Origin: Mucilaginibacter gossypiicola
GTDB lineage: Bacteria; Bacteroidota; Bacteroidia; Sphingobacteriales; Sphingobacteriaceae
Length of the DNA stretch: 64,000 nucleotides
Direction of reading: 5' to 3'
Assembly (NCBI RefSeq): GCF_900110105.1
Contig: NZ_FOCL01000001.1
Coordinates: forward strand, 124,001 to 188,000
Both the position numbers and the translations under genes were made by a program. Below the pieces are notes generated by a model. The model was given only the letters and a program-made list of their open reading frames with translations. It was not told the origin of the DNA and did no database searches. This document shows, in pieces, positions 34,963 to 43,645 of this stretch. The number at the start of each line of letters is the position of its first letter. The first letter of the stretch is position 1.

Positions 34963-36249
34963 TCAGGCCAGTTTTAGTATCTTATTACCAACGCCGCATT
35001 GCAGGCATTTCTTATAGTTACAGTAACTATTTTTTAACTCAAGCAATGCCTGTGATTCAAACGCAGTATCAATTTTCACTCCTAAGTTAACAAAATCGGC
35101 GATAATATTGTTTTTTTCGGCCGGTAAATTTTCTAATAATTTAAGACTACGACTAATATAATATTGCTGCTGATGCTGTTTGCCATAACTAAACAGGAAC
35201 AAAGCCACCGTATTGAGCAGCAAGATATCAACAGATCCATCACCCATACTTTTTGACGACGGCTTGGATTGTAAATCAAACCGGTAATGATCTTCCCAGT
35301 AATCGTTCACTTTGATCTCCGTGAACAAACCACGCAATGCCTTCACTTCTTTAATTTCCAGTATTTTGGATAACAGGTGGTTTGACTGTACTATAAGCGC
35401 CGCGAACTGCGCCAGCCTGATGGTTGGAAAGTTCTGAGGCCTTAACCGCATAAATTTCCACAGGTGGTTCTCTATCGGTTTAAGGTTGTATTTTTTACTG
35501 AGGTATCCGTATTCCTTTTGAAGCTTCAAAGGGTATTCATCTTTAAACTCACCCTCCAAAAAGCCTGCCTGCCCAAATATCAGCGCCTCTATTTGCATGG
35601 CGTTGTTTTTGTTTTTGGCGAGGATCAACTGTGGCAGGGACTTAGCCATTAGTTCAAATGGCAGGGCATTAACTTTAAAGCCAAAATTCGCTGCCAGAAA
35701 CTGGTAAAAAGTTTCTTCCCAGTCGCCCTTATTAAGTGCTAAAGCTGCCGCTACATTGGCCGATCGCTTTTCCATCCTTTCAACCAGCACGCGGGTAAGC
35801 CAGTTTTGCATGGTGAGGCCATCAACGGTTGCAATGCCAGCTTCGCAGGGAATAAAGGTTTGATTGCCGAAAACCAGTTTATGGTATTTGTTATAAAGCT
35901 CTTCACTGATGCGGCTTTGCAGTTCAAGTGTTGGAACTTTGCGCCCGTTTGGCAGAAACAACGGCACATCATTGCGATAAACTACATGCAGTATCACGTT
36001 ATCAAAAGCACCATCATGCGTATGTCCGTGCTTTTGCCAGTCGGAAGCAGAAAGGTGCACTTCTACATTCCCGGCCCAAATCGTTTCGCCGATACGGATC
36101 CTTGCATTATGAAAATCAGGGCCTGAATCTGAATTATGTAGTCCTGCCGAAAAGATCTCCAGTTCTTCACCATCTACAGTTTGCAGGTTTTCGCGCTCAA
36201 AAAGTCTGAATTTCCAGATGTAATGCAAAAAATCTTCGGTGAAAAGCAT
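34963..36249 (-). CDS. DUF2851-family protein
   Basis: 428-residue cytoplasmic protein of a Bacteroidota family with no assigned function. Visible signatures are EDFLHYIWKFRLFE at the start, DSGPDFHNARIRIG and WAGNVEVHLSASDWQKHGH in the first third, and a C-terminal cysteine pair KKCLQCGVG. The DxxPDFxxAxI and NVEVH patterns could form a metal site of a nuclease-like fold, but that is speculation. It precedes the PspC gene by 4 bases. Confidence 0.83.
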   Translation of the reverse strand: MLFTEDFLHYIWKFRLFERENLQTVDGEELEIFSAGLHNSDSGPDFHNARIRIGETIWAGNVEVHLSASDWQKHGHTHDGAFDNVILHVVYRNDVPLFLPNGRKVPTLELQSRISEELYNKYHKLVFGNQTFIPCEAGIATVDGLTMQNWLTRVLVERMEKRSANVAAALALNKGDWEETFYQFLAANFGFKVNALPFELMAKSLPQLILAKNKNNAMQIEALIFGQAGFLEGEFKDEYPLKLQKEYGYLSKKYNLKPIENHLWKFMRLRPQNFPTIRLAQFAALIVQSNHLLSKILEIKEVKALRGLFTEIKVNDYWEDHYRFDLQSKPSSKSMGDGSVDILLLNTVALFLFSYGKQHQQQYYISRSLKLLENLPAEKNNIIADFVNLGVKIDTAFESQALLELKNSYCNYKKCLQCGVGNKILKLA

Positions 36250-36357
36250 GTTCGGTGAGTGGTTGATAAGGTTAGATTGGGTTGATTATGTTGTTTTATA
36301 AAGTTAAATATGCCGGTTTGCAACTTTCCTTTAGATCCTAAAGGTTTAAAATACTAA

Positions 36358-36510
36358 TTATATTTTATTTCGTTTTCTCCTTATTAAATAGATTATTAAA
36401 ACGATTATAGCAATAAATGCTAAAGTCTCCCACCATTTAATTACAAGGTAAAAAGAAAAGCCGTTAGATACTGGACTAACCTGTAAAACGGTGTAAGAGT
36501 TACTTATCAT
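36358..36510 (-). CDS. possible 50-residue single-pass membrane protein
   Basis: A 51-codon frame from ATG at 36510 to TAA at 36358. The product has a polar N-terminal part, one hydrophobic helix (TLAFIAIIVLIIYLI, about residues 29-43) and a basic tail RRKRNKI, a layout typical of small inner-membrane proteins. No ribosome site or -7 box is visible, and it occupies an otherwise empty 380-base gap. It could be a true microprotein or chance. Confidence 0.42.
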   Translation of the reverse strand: MISNSYTVLQVSPVSNGFSFYLVIKWWETLAFIAIIVLIIYLIRRKRNKI

Positions 36511-36629
36511 GTGATACTGTTGGTTATTTAGGTTTTCATCTGTTTATATAGGCCTGGTTATTACCCGGGTATTGCAGCTCTATTTTAAAATCCCTAATAT
36601 TACGGAAACCAACAATATCTCCCAAGCCT

Positions 36630-37934
36630 ATGAATGAAATAAAATCACCAGTATCCCAAACAACGGGTGGGCGCATCAAATCCATCATTGGCGGATCGCT
36701 GGGTAATTTGGTTGAATGGTACGACTGGTATGCTTATACAGCCTTTTCCCTTTATTTTTCAGACGCTTTTTTTCCTTCAGATAATCAAACGGTACAGCTA
36801 TTAAATACTGCGGGTATTTTTGCCATCGGCTTTTTAATGCGGCCTATAGGAGGCTGGGTGATGGGGACCTTTGCCGACAAACGCGGCCGCAAAACCGCAC
36901 TCACGTTTTCTGTATTGTTGATGAGCGTTGGCTCGCTCATCATTGCCATAACGCCGGGCTATAAATCTATTGGTGTTGCCGCACCTATATTGCTGGTTTT
37001 GGCTCGTATTATCCAGGGCTTGAGTGTAGGTGGTGAGTACGGTACCAGCGCCACATATTTAAGCGAAATGGCCACGAAAAAGCATCGTGGTTTTTACTCA
37101 AGCTTTCAGTACGTAACTCTCATCATGGGGCAGTTGCTGGCACTGGGCGTATTGGTTTTGCTGCAGAGAGCGTTTTTATCCGAAAAACAATTGCACGACT
37201 GGGGCTGGCGCATTCCCTTTGGTATAGGAGCAATACTGGCTGTTACCACCATGTACTTAAGAAGGAGCTTACAGGAATCGTCCTCATTTGAAAAGGAGGG
37301 GGCTAAATCTAATGCCATGAACGGTACTATAAAAGCTTTAACGCAGCATCCAAAAGCTGTTTTTACGGTAATAGGTTTAACCATTGGTGGTACATTGGCC
37401 TTTTATACCTTCACTACCTACATGCAAAAGTTTTTGGTTAATACTTCCGGTTTCAGTAAAAGCGATGCTACGCTGATCTCAACTTTAACCTTAGCCGTAT
37501 TTATGGTGATACAGCCGTTATTCGGCTTATTATCAGATAAAATTGGCCGTAAACCACTGCTTATTGGTTTCGGGATACTGGGTACGATTTGCACTATCCC
37601 TATTATGACCTTGCTAAGTCATACCAAAGATGTATGGGTAGCATTTGCATTGATCCTTTGCGCACTGATCATCGTAAGTGGCTATACCTCAATCAATGCG
37701 GTTGTAAAGGCCGAACTTTTTCCTGCTAATGTTCGTGCGCTTGGGGTGGGCTTCCCTTATGCCATAGCCGTATCGTTATTTGGCGGTACTGCCGAGTATA
37801 TCGCCTTATGGTTCAAGAATGAACATCATGCGCAATGGTTTTACTGGTATGTAACTATTTGCATTGCGCTGTCATTGATCCTGTACATCACTATGAACGA
37901 TACGCGTAAACACTCAAAAATGGAAGATGAGTAA
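36630..37934 (+). CDS. MFS transporter of the metabolite:H+ symporter (KgtP/ProP-like) family
   Basis: 434-residue inner-membrane protein with about 12 transmembrane helices. The cytoplasmic GTFADKRGRKTALTFSV loop and GNLVEWYDWYAYTAFSLYF in helix 1 mark the MHS family, whose members import 2-oxoglutarate, citrate, proline/betaine or shikimate with protons. 2-Oxoglutarate or another dicarboxylate is the most likely substrate by resemblance. A single-gene unit with no enzyme gene adjacent to settle the substrate. Confidence 0.88.
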   Translation: MNEIKSPVSQTTGGRIKSIIGGSLGNLVEWYDWYAYTAFSLYFSDAFFPSDNQTVQLLNTAGIFAIGFLMRPIGGWVMGTFADKRGRKTALTFSVLLMSVGSLIIAITPGYKSIGVAAPILLVLARIIQGLSVGGEYGTSATYLSEMATKKHRGFYSSFQYVTLIMGQLLALGVLVLLQRAFLSEKQLHDWGWRIPFGIGAILAVTTMYLRRSLQESSSFEKEGAKSNAMNGTIKALTQHPKAVFTVIGLTIGGTLAFYTFTTYMQKFLVNTSGFSKSDATLISTLTLAVFMVIQPLFGLLSDKIGRKPLLIGFGILGTICTIPIMTLLSHTKDVWVAFALILCALIIVSGYTSINAVVKAELFPANVRALGVGFPYAIAVSLFGGTAEYIALWFKNEHHAQWFYWYVTICIALSLILYITMNDTRKHSKMEDE

Positions 37935-38069
37935 ATTTTTAGATGTGCAAATTACAGATGTGTAGATGGTATGTAACCTTCGCGTAAATTAGGTGTTAAA
38001 TTAATGATAAATCTATCAAGCCTGGTTAATGTTCAGGAAATGTATTTCATCCACGTGAATAAAAAGTAT

Positions 38070-38077
38070 TAATTTTG
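38070..38077 (+). promoter_or_regulatory. -7 promoter box of the M20 deacylase gene
   Basis: TAATTTTG fits TAnnTTTG exactly and lies 32 bases before the ATG at 38110. An AAGGGA ribosome-site-like stretch lies between. Confidence 0.55.
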
Positions 38078-38109
38078 CCCGTTCATTACAAGGGATAACC
38101 CTTAAATTT

Positions 38110-39174
38110 ATGACTGAAACAAGTAATTTATTTCAACTGGCAGTAACATTACTGCAACAACTGATATCCATCCCGTCGTTTAGTAAAGAGGAAGACCGCA
38201 CAGCCGATCTGATCAACGAATTTCTTGAGTCGCATGGAGTAACCACCTATCGCAAACTAAATAACATCTGGGCTTGGAACAAACATTTCGATCCGGCAAA
38301 AGAAACCATCCTGCTTAATTCGCATCATGATACTGTTAAACCCAATTCGGGTTATACACGCGATCCGTACGATGCCAAAATTGAAGACGGTAAATTATAT
38401 GGCCTTGGCAGTAATGATGCCGGAGGCTGTCTTGTTTCGCTCATAGCGGTGTTCCTGTACTTTCATGATAAGGAAAACCTAAAGTACAATTTTTGCTTAG
38501 CCACTACTGCCGAAGAGGAAATCTCAGGCGTGAATGGCCTGGAGCTGATCATCCCCGAATTAGGGCAGTTATCATTTGGTATTGTAGGCGAACCAACACT
38601 GATGCAGTTGGCCATTGCCGAACGTGGTTTAATGGTGCTGGATTGTACCGCTCATGGCCGTGCCGGTCATGCCGCTCGCGAAGAAGGGGAGAACGCTATT
38701 TACAAAGCCCTTACTGATATTGAATGGTTCCGCTCGTTTAAATTTCCTAAAGAGTCGGAAGTTTTTGGGCCGATAAAAATGTCGGTTACCATTATTAACG
38801 CAGGCTCACAACATAACGTAGTGCCTGCCAGCTGTGTGTATACCGTTGATGTGCGCGTTACCGATGCTTACCGTAACGAGGAAGTATTAGAGATCATCCG
38901 TGAACATGTTGCAAGCGATGTAAAACCACGTTCTATCAGATTAAAACCATCATCTATCCCAAAAGAACACCCCATAGTTCAGGCAGGCATAGCACTCGGT
39001 CGTACCACCTACGGTTCACCAACAACATCCGACCAATCATTACTGGATATTCCATCCATAAAAGTTGGCCCCGGCGATTCCGCACGTTCACATACTGCTG
39101 ATGAGTTTGTTTATGTGGATGAGATCAGGGAAGGTATTGAGTTGTATATTAAGATGCTGGAGAGTATTAATTAA
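38110..39174 (+). CDS. argE: M20-family deacylase, probable N-acetylornithine/citrulline deacetylase type
   Basis: 354-residue zinc aminoacylase. Metal ligands are seen in LNSHHDTVKPNSGYTRDP (His), GSNDAGGCL (bridging Asp), TAEEEISG (general-base Glu then ligand Glu) and VGEPT, with the SDQSLLDIPSIKVGPGD ligand region near the end. The sequence is of the type Bacteroidota use in arginine synthesis to remove an acetyl or succinyl group from ornithine or citrulline. No other arg gene is nearby, so the substrate call is moderate. Confidence 0.83.
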   Translation: MTETSNLFQLAVTLLQQLISIPSFSKEEDRTADLINEFLESHGVTTYRKLNNIWAWNKHFDPAKETILLNSHHDTVKPNSGYTRDPYDAKIEDGKLYGLGSNDAGGCLVSLIAVFLYFHDKENLKYNFCLATTAEEEISGVNGLELIIPELGQLSFGIVGEPTLMQLAIAERGLMVLDCTAHGRAGHAAREEGENAIYKALTDIEWFRSFKFPKESEVFGPIKMSVTIINAGSQHNVVPASCVYTVDVRVTDAYRNEEVLEIIREHVASDVKPRSIRLKPSSIPKEHPIVQAGIALGRTTYGSPTTSDQSLLDIPSIKVGPGDSARSHTADEFVYVDEIREGIELYIKMLESIN

Positions 39175-39194
39175 AAATAGTTAAAAATATGGGT

Positions 39195-39265
39195 GTCATG
39201 CTGAGCCTGTCGAAGCATGGTGGGCAAGGCCTCTGCGCACGACCCTTCGACAAGCTCAGGGTGAC
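39195..39265. repeat. dispersed inverted repeat (GTCATGCTGAGC type)
   Basis: Arms GTCATGCTGAGC... and ...GCTCAGGGTGAC pair with a few mismatches. It is a different element class from the GTCATTGCGAGG repeats. Such sequences recur in intergenic regions of many genomes of this group (from memory). Confidence 0.72.
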
Positions 39266-39291
39266 AGGCCTCCGCACCCGTATAAAAATGC

Positions 39292-39327
39292 AACAGCCCC
39301 ATTTACCGATCCGTAAATGGGGCTGTT
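39292..39327 (-). terminator. terminator at the end of the polysaccharide locus
   Basis: 15-bp stem AACAGCCCCATTTAC/GTAAATGGGGCTGTT with a 6-base loop. On the minus strand it is followed by a T-rich stretch and lies 21 bases after the last gene of the locus. Confidence 0.85.
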
Positions 39328-39347
39328 ACATTTGTGACAAGGCCTTA

Positions 39348-40631
39348 TTATTTAACCGGTGTAGGCCTTGTTGGCGTTAGCGGAATTAATCCCTTAAACA
39401 TCTTTGCACCATCGCCTGTAAGTCTCAGATAGTAGTCGGCAGAGCAAGCTGTACCGTCTTCATCAAGGGTTACAAATGATGAGCCTGCCGGTACAAAATC
39501 CTGGCTTTCGGCGGTCTTGGCTATCTGGTTACCTTCATTATATTCATCAAACATAGAAATGTAAAGGCCCTGCGCGCCAACGCTTTTCATGTTGAAGAAC
39601 TGGCGCCACATAAAATCACCGTGGGCACGCTGATGTTGCTGTAAATCGCCGGGAAGAACACAAGGCTGATAATCGATACCATGGGCTTTACAATAGGCTA
39701 CATCCGGGCGGTTAACCGAGCTGTAAAAGCTATCCGATTCACTTTTATTGCCAATGCGGCCAACCATCCATGGGGATATCATATCCAGGGCACTATAAGC
39801 TGAAAGGAATGCCGGCTTTGAGTCGCTATCCTCGGTACGCCAGTGAGTAGGCACACCGCCAATAACATAACACCCTTTGCTTTTAAACCATTTGATCACA
39901 TCCTGGCATTGTGCAGCGGTAAAAGGGTGGTTGTCGTCGCTAAAACCAAACCCCCAGATACATACTACCGGCTTGCCATTTTGCTTTGCATAAGCCGGAG
40001 ATGCGGTATAAACCGACATTTTGTTGGTCCAGTCAGTTTTGATTTCCGATTGCATATCTTTCCAGCCGCTTACATCATACATAATGTAAAACTTAACGCC
40101 GTTTGCTTCGGCTGCTATTTTGGTTTTCGCCGCCATGGCATCACGTACCGGACCTTCCAATCCGCTTGGGTTAAAACGCTGCAGGGCCGCGCCGTCGATA
40201 CCGTATTGCTTCATCCATTTAAACTGCACATCAATAGTTTGATCTGAAAAAGATGAGAATACATTAGCCGGCTGACCGTTGTTGAGGTTGGCATACTTAG
40301 TAGGGAAGGTTTTGGTGTAGTCGCGAACATCGGGCCATGACGCGATAGCAACATTGGTAGGAGAGGGCTGCTGTTCCCAGGTTTGTGCCCAATGCCAGTA
40401 CCGGTCAATCGGTGAGCCATCTCCAATTGCTGCAAACCATCCCTGGTAACCTACAACTACTTTACCCACAACGTCGCCAACGGGAGAGGGGGTAAGGTCT
40501 ATTGTGTCTTTTGGCTTATCTGGCGGCGTAACATCGCCTCCTCCGCTACTTTTCTTTGAACAGCTTAATGCTACCACCATCATGGCGGCAATGCAAAATG
40601 TTGTTGAATTTTTACTTCTGATATTTTTCAT
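39348..40631 (-). CDS. GH71/GH99-like glycoside hydrolase lipoprotein
   Basis: 427-residue surface-type lipoprotein: signal peptide with VVALSC lipobox, then a Ser/Gly/Pro linker, then a barrel domain. Recognisable blocks are VVGYQGWFA, WMKQYGIDGAALQRFN, KFYIMYDVSGW, GKPVVCIWGFG and a late QGLYISMFDEYNEGNQIAKT with acidic residues. The pattern fits the GH71/GH99-like group, whose known members cleave alpha-1,3-glucan or alpha-mannan, but I cannot assign catalytic residues with certainty. It is the last gene of the locus before a terminator. Confidence 0.78.
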   Translation of the reverse strand: MKNIRSKNSTTFCIAAMMVVALSCSKKSSGGGDVTPPDKPKDTIDLTPSPVGDVVGKVVVGYQGWFAAIGDGSPIDRYWHWAQTWEQQPSPTNVAIASWPDVRDYTKTFPTKYANLNNGQPANVFSSFSDQTIDVQFKWMKQYGIDGAALQRFNPSGLEGPVRDAMAAKTKIAAEANGVKFYIMYDVSGWKDMQSEIKTDWTNKMSVYTASPAYAKQNGKPVVCIWGFGFSDDNHPFTAAQCQDVIKWFKSKGCYVIGGVPTHWRTEDSDSKPAFLSAYSALDMISPWMVGRIGNKSESDSFYSSVNRPDVAYCKAHGIDYQPCVLPGDLQQHQRAHGDFMWRQFFNMKSVGAQGLYISMFDEYNEGNQIAKTAESQDFVPAGSSFVTLDEDGTACSADYYLRLTGDGAKMFKGLIPLTPTRPTPVK

Positions 40632-40666
40632 CGATCATTGATTAAAGGGGTTATGTGTTCGATTGG

Positions 40667-41674
40667 CTATTTTGAAGCTGTTGGTTCAACCATTTTGATA
40701 GAACCATCGGCATTGTAATAAAGTTTATCCACGCAGATGGATCTTAACCAGTCTTCATGTGATAATGCACTGGTATGATAAAATGAGTACCACTGGCCCT
40801 TATATTGAACGATGGAGCCGTGATTGGTATAGCTATCTGTTGGGTCCATATAAATACCACCGTAGGTCCATGGGCCCAGCGGACTTTTACTGGTGGCGTA
40901 GTTCATGCGGTTATGCTTTCCGTTAACGTCATGGTTATCTGAATATGAGAGGTAATAAATACCATTGCGTTTATGCACCCAGCTTGCCTCATGAAAATCT
41001 TTAAGGCCTTCCATTGTTTTCATTTCGCCGTTAATTTCCATCATATTATCCTTGAGTTTGCCGCCTTTACAGGTACCGCCGCCTCCGTAATAAAAATAGG
41101 CTTGTCCATCATCGTCAATGAATACACAAGGATCAATCATCGATTCAAGCCCTTTAATATAGCCCTGAACGGTAAAGCCGCTTGCCGGGCTTTTGCTGGT
41201 TGCTACACCAATTTTCCAGCTGTCGTTCCACTTGGTATCGCTTGGATGCGGGAAATAGAAATAATAGGTACCATTTTTATAAGCACAATCCGGGGCCCAC
41301 ATAAAACCGCCTTCTTTACGGCCCCAGGGCACCTGTGCGGCGCGGAGAATCTCGCCATGATCTTTCCAGTGTACCATATCATCTGTCGAAAAAACATGAT
41401 ACTGATCCATCAGATCGCAACCCCTTGCCGGGAAAATATCGTGTGAGGCATAAACATACAAGCGGCCATCAGCCCAAACGTGTGCAGATGGGTCGGCGGT
41501 GTACATGCTCCTGATAAATGGGTTGCCGGTGGTGGTATCGGCGGTAGTTTTTTCCTGTGGTTTTGCTTTTTCCTGGGCTTTGGTGCAACTGTTTCCGGCA
41601 AGCACAAATGTTATAGCCAGCGTTGCAGGCAAAGTTTTTATTGCCAGTGGTTTAAATAGATTGGTTAAATTCAT
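40667..41674 (-). CDS. GH43-family glycoside hydrolase
   Basis: 335-residue five-bladed-propeller hydrolase with an N-terminal export signal ending near GNSC (Cys30, a weak lipobox). The expected catalytic acids are the Asp in TADPSAH (Asp61, general base), the Asp in SMIDPCVF (pKa modulator) and the Glu in FHEASWVHKR (general acid). Family members act on alpha-arabinofuranosides, beta-xylosides or beta-1,3-galactan. It lies between the tandem-domain lipoprotein and the GH71/99-like gene, so it is part of one degradative locus. Confidence 0.88.
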   Translation of the reverse strand: MNLTNLFKPLAIKTLPATLAITFVLAGNSCTKAQEKAKPQEKTTADTTTGNPFIRSMYTADPSAHVWADGRLYVYASHDIFPARGCDLMDQYHVFSTDDMVHWKDHGEILRAAQVPWGRKEGGFMWAPDCAYKNGTYYFYFPHPSDTKWNDSWKIGVATSKSPASGFTVQGYIKGLESMIDPCVFIDDDGQAYFYYGGGGTCKGGKLKDNMMEINGEMKTMEGLKDFHEASWVHKRNGIYYLSYSDNHDVNGKHNRMNYATSKSPLGPWTYGGIYMDPTDSYTNHGSIVQYKGQWYSFYHTSALSHEDWLRSICVDKLYYNADGSIKMVEPTASK

Positions 41675-41754
41675 TACGATATCTTCGTGTTATTGAAGTC
41701 GGCCACAGTCGATATCCTGCGGCCGGCTTTCTATTTATTATGATTGGGGAATAA

Positions 41755-42900
41755 TTATTTGGATATGAACTTCAGGTCATCAACACCGGTAACCAAATCG
41801 CCGTGATCTTTGGTTTGGGTAAAGAAGAAAATCCTGAAGTGGTTAATAGCTGTGTAGTCGGCACCTCCATCTCCGGTTTTTATAGACTTGTCAAAATCCA
41901 GTGTGATTTGGTTCCAGCCGTTTTTAAGCGTTGGTATTAACGGCGCTACATCCCAGGCCGACTCGTGATCGTCGGATTTGCCCGAACTGGTGATCTCGAT
42001 AGAACCATCGGCTTTAAGTAACGATACATCCGAAACATACCACCAGAATGTGAACCTGCCATCAGCAGCGCTGAAAGAACTGTTAACCGGCGGGGTAACA
42101 TCTTTAATGAACTGCATAAAATCACTGCCGTTGGCAATAGTGTTCTTTAAATAGCCTGTGCCTTCTTTTTGGCCGGTTGTGGCTATTGTTGGTGTGCCAA
42201 CCGTTTGCCAGCCATCAGCTTTGTCAGCATTGTCAAATACTACCGGAGGTGGGGCTGGTGCGGCCCTGAATACGAGGTCATCAACCCCGGTTACCAAATC
42301 GCCATGATCTTTACTTGCTGTAAAAAAGAAGATCCGGAAGTGGTTGATAGCCGAATAATCGGCCCCGCCGTCGTTTGTTTTGATCGCCTTACTAAAATTA
42401 AGGGCGATCTCATTCCAGCCGTTCTTAAGGGTAGGGATCAATGGTGCCACATCCCAGGCCGATTCATGATCATCTGATTTACCTGAGCTGGTGATCTCAA
42501 TAGAGCCATCGGCTTTCAGCAAGGATACATCCGATACATACCACCAGAATTTGAACTGCCCGTTATTACCGGTGAGTTTGGTATCAAGCGGGGTAGACAG
42601 GTCTTTGATGAACTGCATAAAATCGCTGCCGCTGGCTATAGTGTTTTTCAAATAGCCTGCACCTTCCTTTTGACCGGTAGTGGCTATTGCGGGGGTACCA
42701 ACTGTTTGCCAGCCGTCAGCTTTATCTGCGTTGTCAAAGGTGATCAGCGTAGGGTCGACCACCGGTGGCGCCGTGGTATCAGGCGGCGGTGGTTTCAGGT
42801 ACGAAGTATCCCGTGAAATATATTTTTCTTTTTTGCAGCCTGCAGCAATCAAGCCTATCATGAGGATGGAGCAAGCCATCATTGTTTTATTGAATTTCAT
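41755..42900 (-). CDS. lipoprotein with two near-identical jelly-roll-like domains
   Basis: 381-residue lipoprotein (signal peptide with perfect IAAGC lipobox). After a Pro-rich linker come two domains of about 155 residues each, joined by a short AAPAPPP linker. A stretch of 46 residues beginning FWWYVSDVSLLKADG is identical in both, yet the DNA differs at about 21 positions there, all silent. The W-rich beta pattern suggests carbohydrate-binding modules at the cell surface, fitting its place after susD and the DUF3823 gene, where SusE/F-type binding proteins often lie. The ligand is unknown. Confidence 0.8.
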   Translation of the reverse strand: MKFNKTMMACSILMIGLIAAGCKKEKYISRDTSYLKPPPPDTTAPPVVDPTLITFDNADKADGWQTVGTPAIATTGQKEGAGYLKNTIASGSDFMQFIKDLSTPLDTKLTGNNGQFKFWWYVSDVSLLKADGSIEITSSGKSDDHESAWDVAPLIPTLKNGWNEIALNFSKAIKTNDGGADYSAINHFRIFFFTASKDHGDLVTGVDDLVFRAAPAPPPVVFDNADKADGWQTVGTPTIATTGQKEGTGYLKNTIANGSDFMQFIKDVTPPVNSSFSAADGRFTFWWYVSDVSLLKADGSIEITSSGKSDDHESAWDVAPLIPTLKNGWNQITLDFDKSIKTGDGGADYTAINHFRIFFFTQTKDHGDLVTGVDDLKFISK

Positions 42901-42918
42901 TTCCTTTTTGGTTTTAGG

Positions 42919-43626
42919 TTAACTTTTAGGAATATCTACCTGTACTATCTCCGAAAAATTTGAGCTGTTGAAGCTATCGCTTAGACGAACGCCCACCCGC
43001 ACAAAAAAGGTACGGCCCGGAATAAGATTGGATACGGTAAGTGTTATCGATTTTTCGGCAGCGCTCATGTCAATAAATGCCTTGTTGATGGTTTTGGCGT
43101 TCAAGTCGGAAAAGTCGCGGATTGAAGCGCCTGTACCTACCAGTTTGGTGGTATTTACATATGGCTGCACATCTTTAATAGTTGGTAAACCGGCAATAAT
43201 AGGCGCATCGATATCAAATGTGAGCGTAAGCGTTGTACCGGTTAACGTATGTGTGAAGTTTTTGATCACGATATACGGTGTAACCGTAAAGTCATGCTTG
43301 GTGCCTTGACCAATGTTAACGGTTACGGTATCAAGAACCGGCCAGAAAGCGCCGCCGGTAGGCACAATTTTATACCCGCCTTTAAACAACTTTGAATCCT
43401 CATAAGTGCCATCAAATTTACTTGGAATGGTTTGCGGGGTAGTCCAGCCTATTTGCTGCAGTTTGATAGTGGTACTGCCGCCCGAGGTAAGGAGATTGCC
43501 GCCTTCGGATGATAATATATTGCCTTGCAATGAAGCGTTGGGGCCATCGTAGTTATCTGTTTTTGTACATGCAGAACTTGCCAGTATAGCTATGCCCACC
43601 AAAATTCTACCAATCAGATTTTTCAT
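42919..43626 (-). CDS. DUF3823-family lipoprotein
   Basis: 235-residue lipoprotein; signal peptide MKNLIGRILVGIAILASSAC, with Cys as the lipid anchor. DUF3823 proteins are found next to SusC/SusD pairs and are thought to bind glycan. The first part (about 30-125, YDGPNASLQGNILSSEGG to DFTVTPY) is the carboxypeptidase-regulatory-like fold of the family, followed by a second beta domain. I start at ATG 43626; the longer frame to 43797 overlaps the end of susD and has no signal-peptide sense. It follows susD with 19 bases between. Confidence 0.84.
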   Translation of the reverse strand: MKNLIGRILVGIAILASSACTKTDNYDGPNASLQGNILSSEGGNLLTSGGSTTIKLQQIGWTTPQTIPSKFDGTYEDSKLFKGGYKIVPTGGAFWPVLDTVTVNIGQGTKHDFTVTPYIVIKNFTHTLTGTTLTLTFDIDAPIIAGLPTIKDVQPYVNTTKLVGTGASIRDFSDLNAKTINKAFIDMSAAEKSITLTVSNLIPGRTFFVRVGVRLSDSFNSSNFSEIVQVDIPKS

Positions 43627-43645
43627 GTCTTTAACTTTTAAATTC

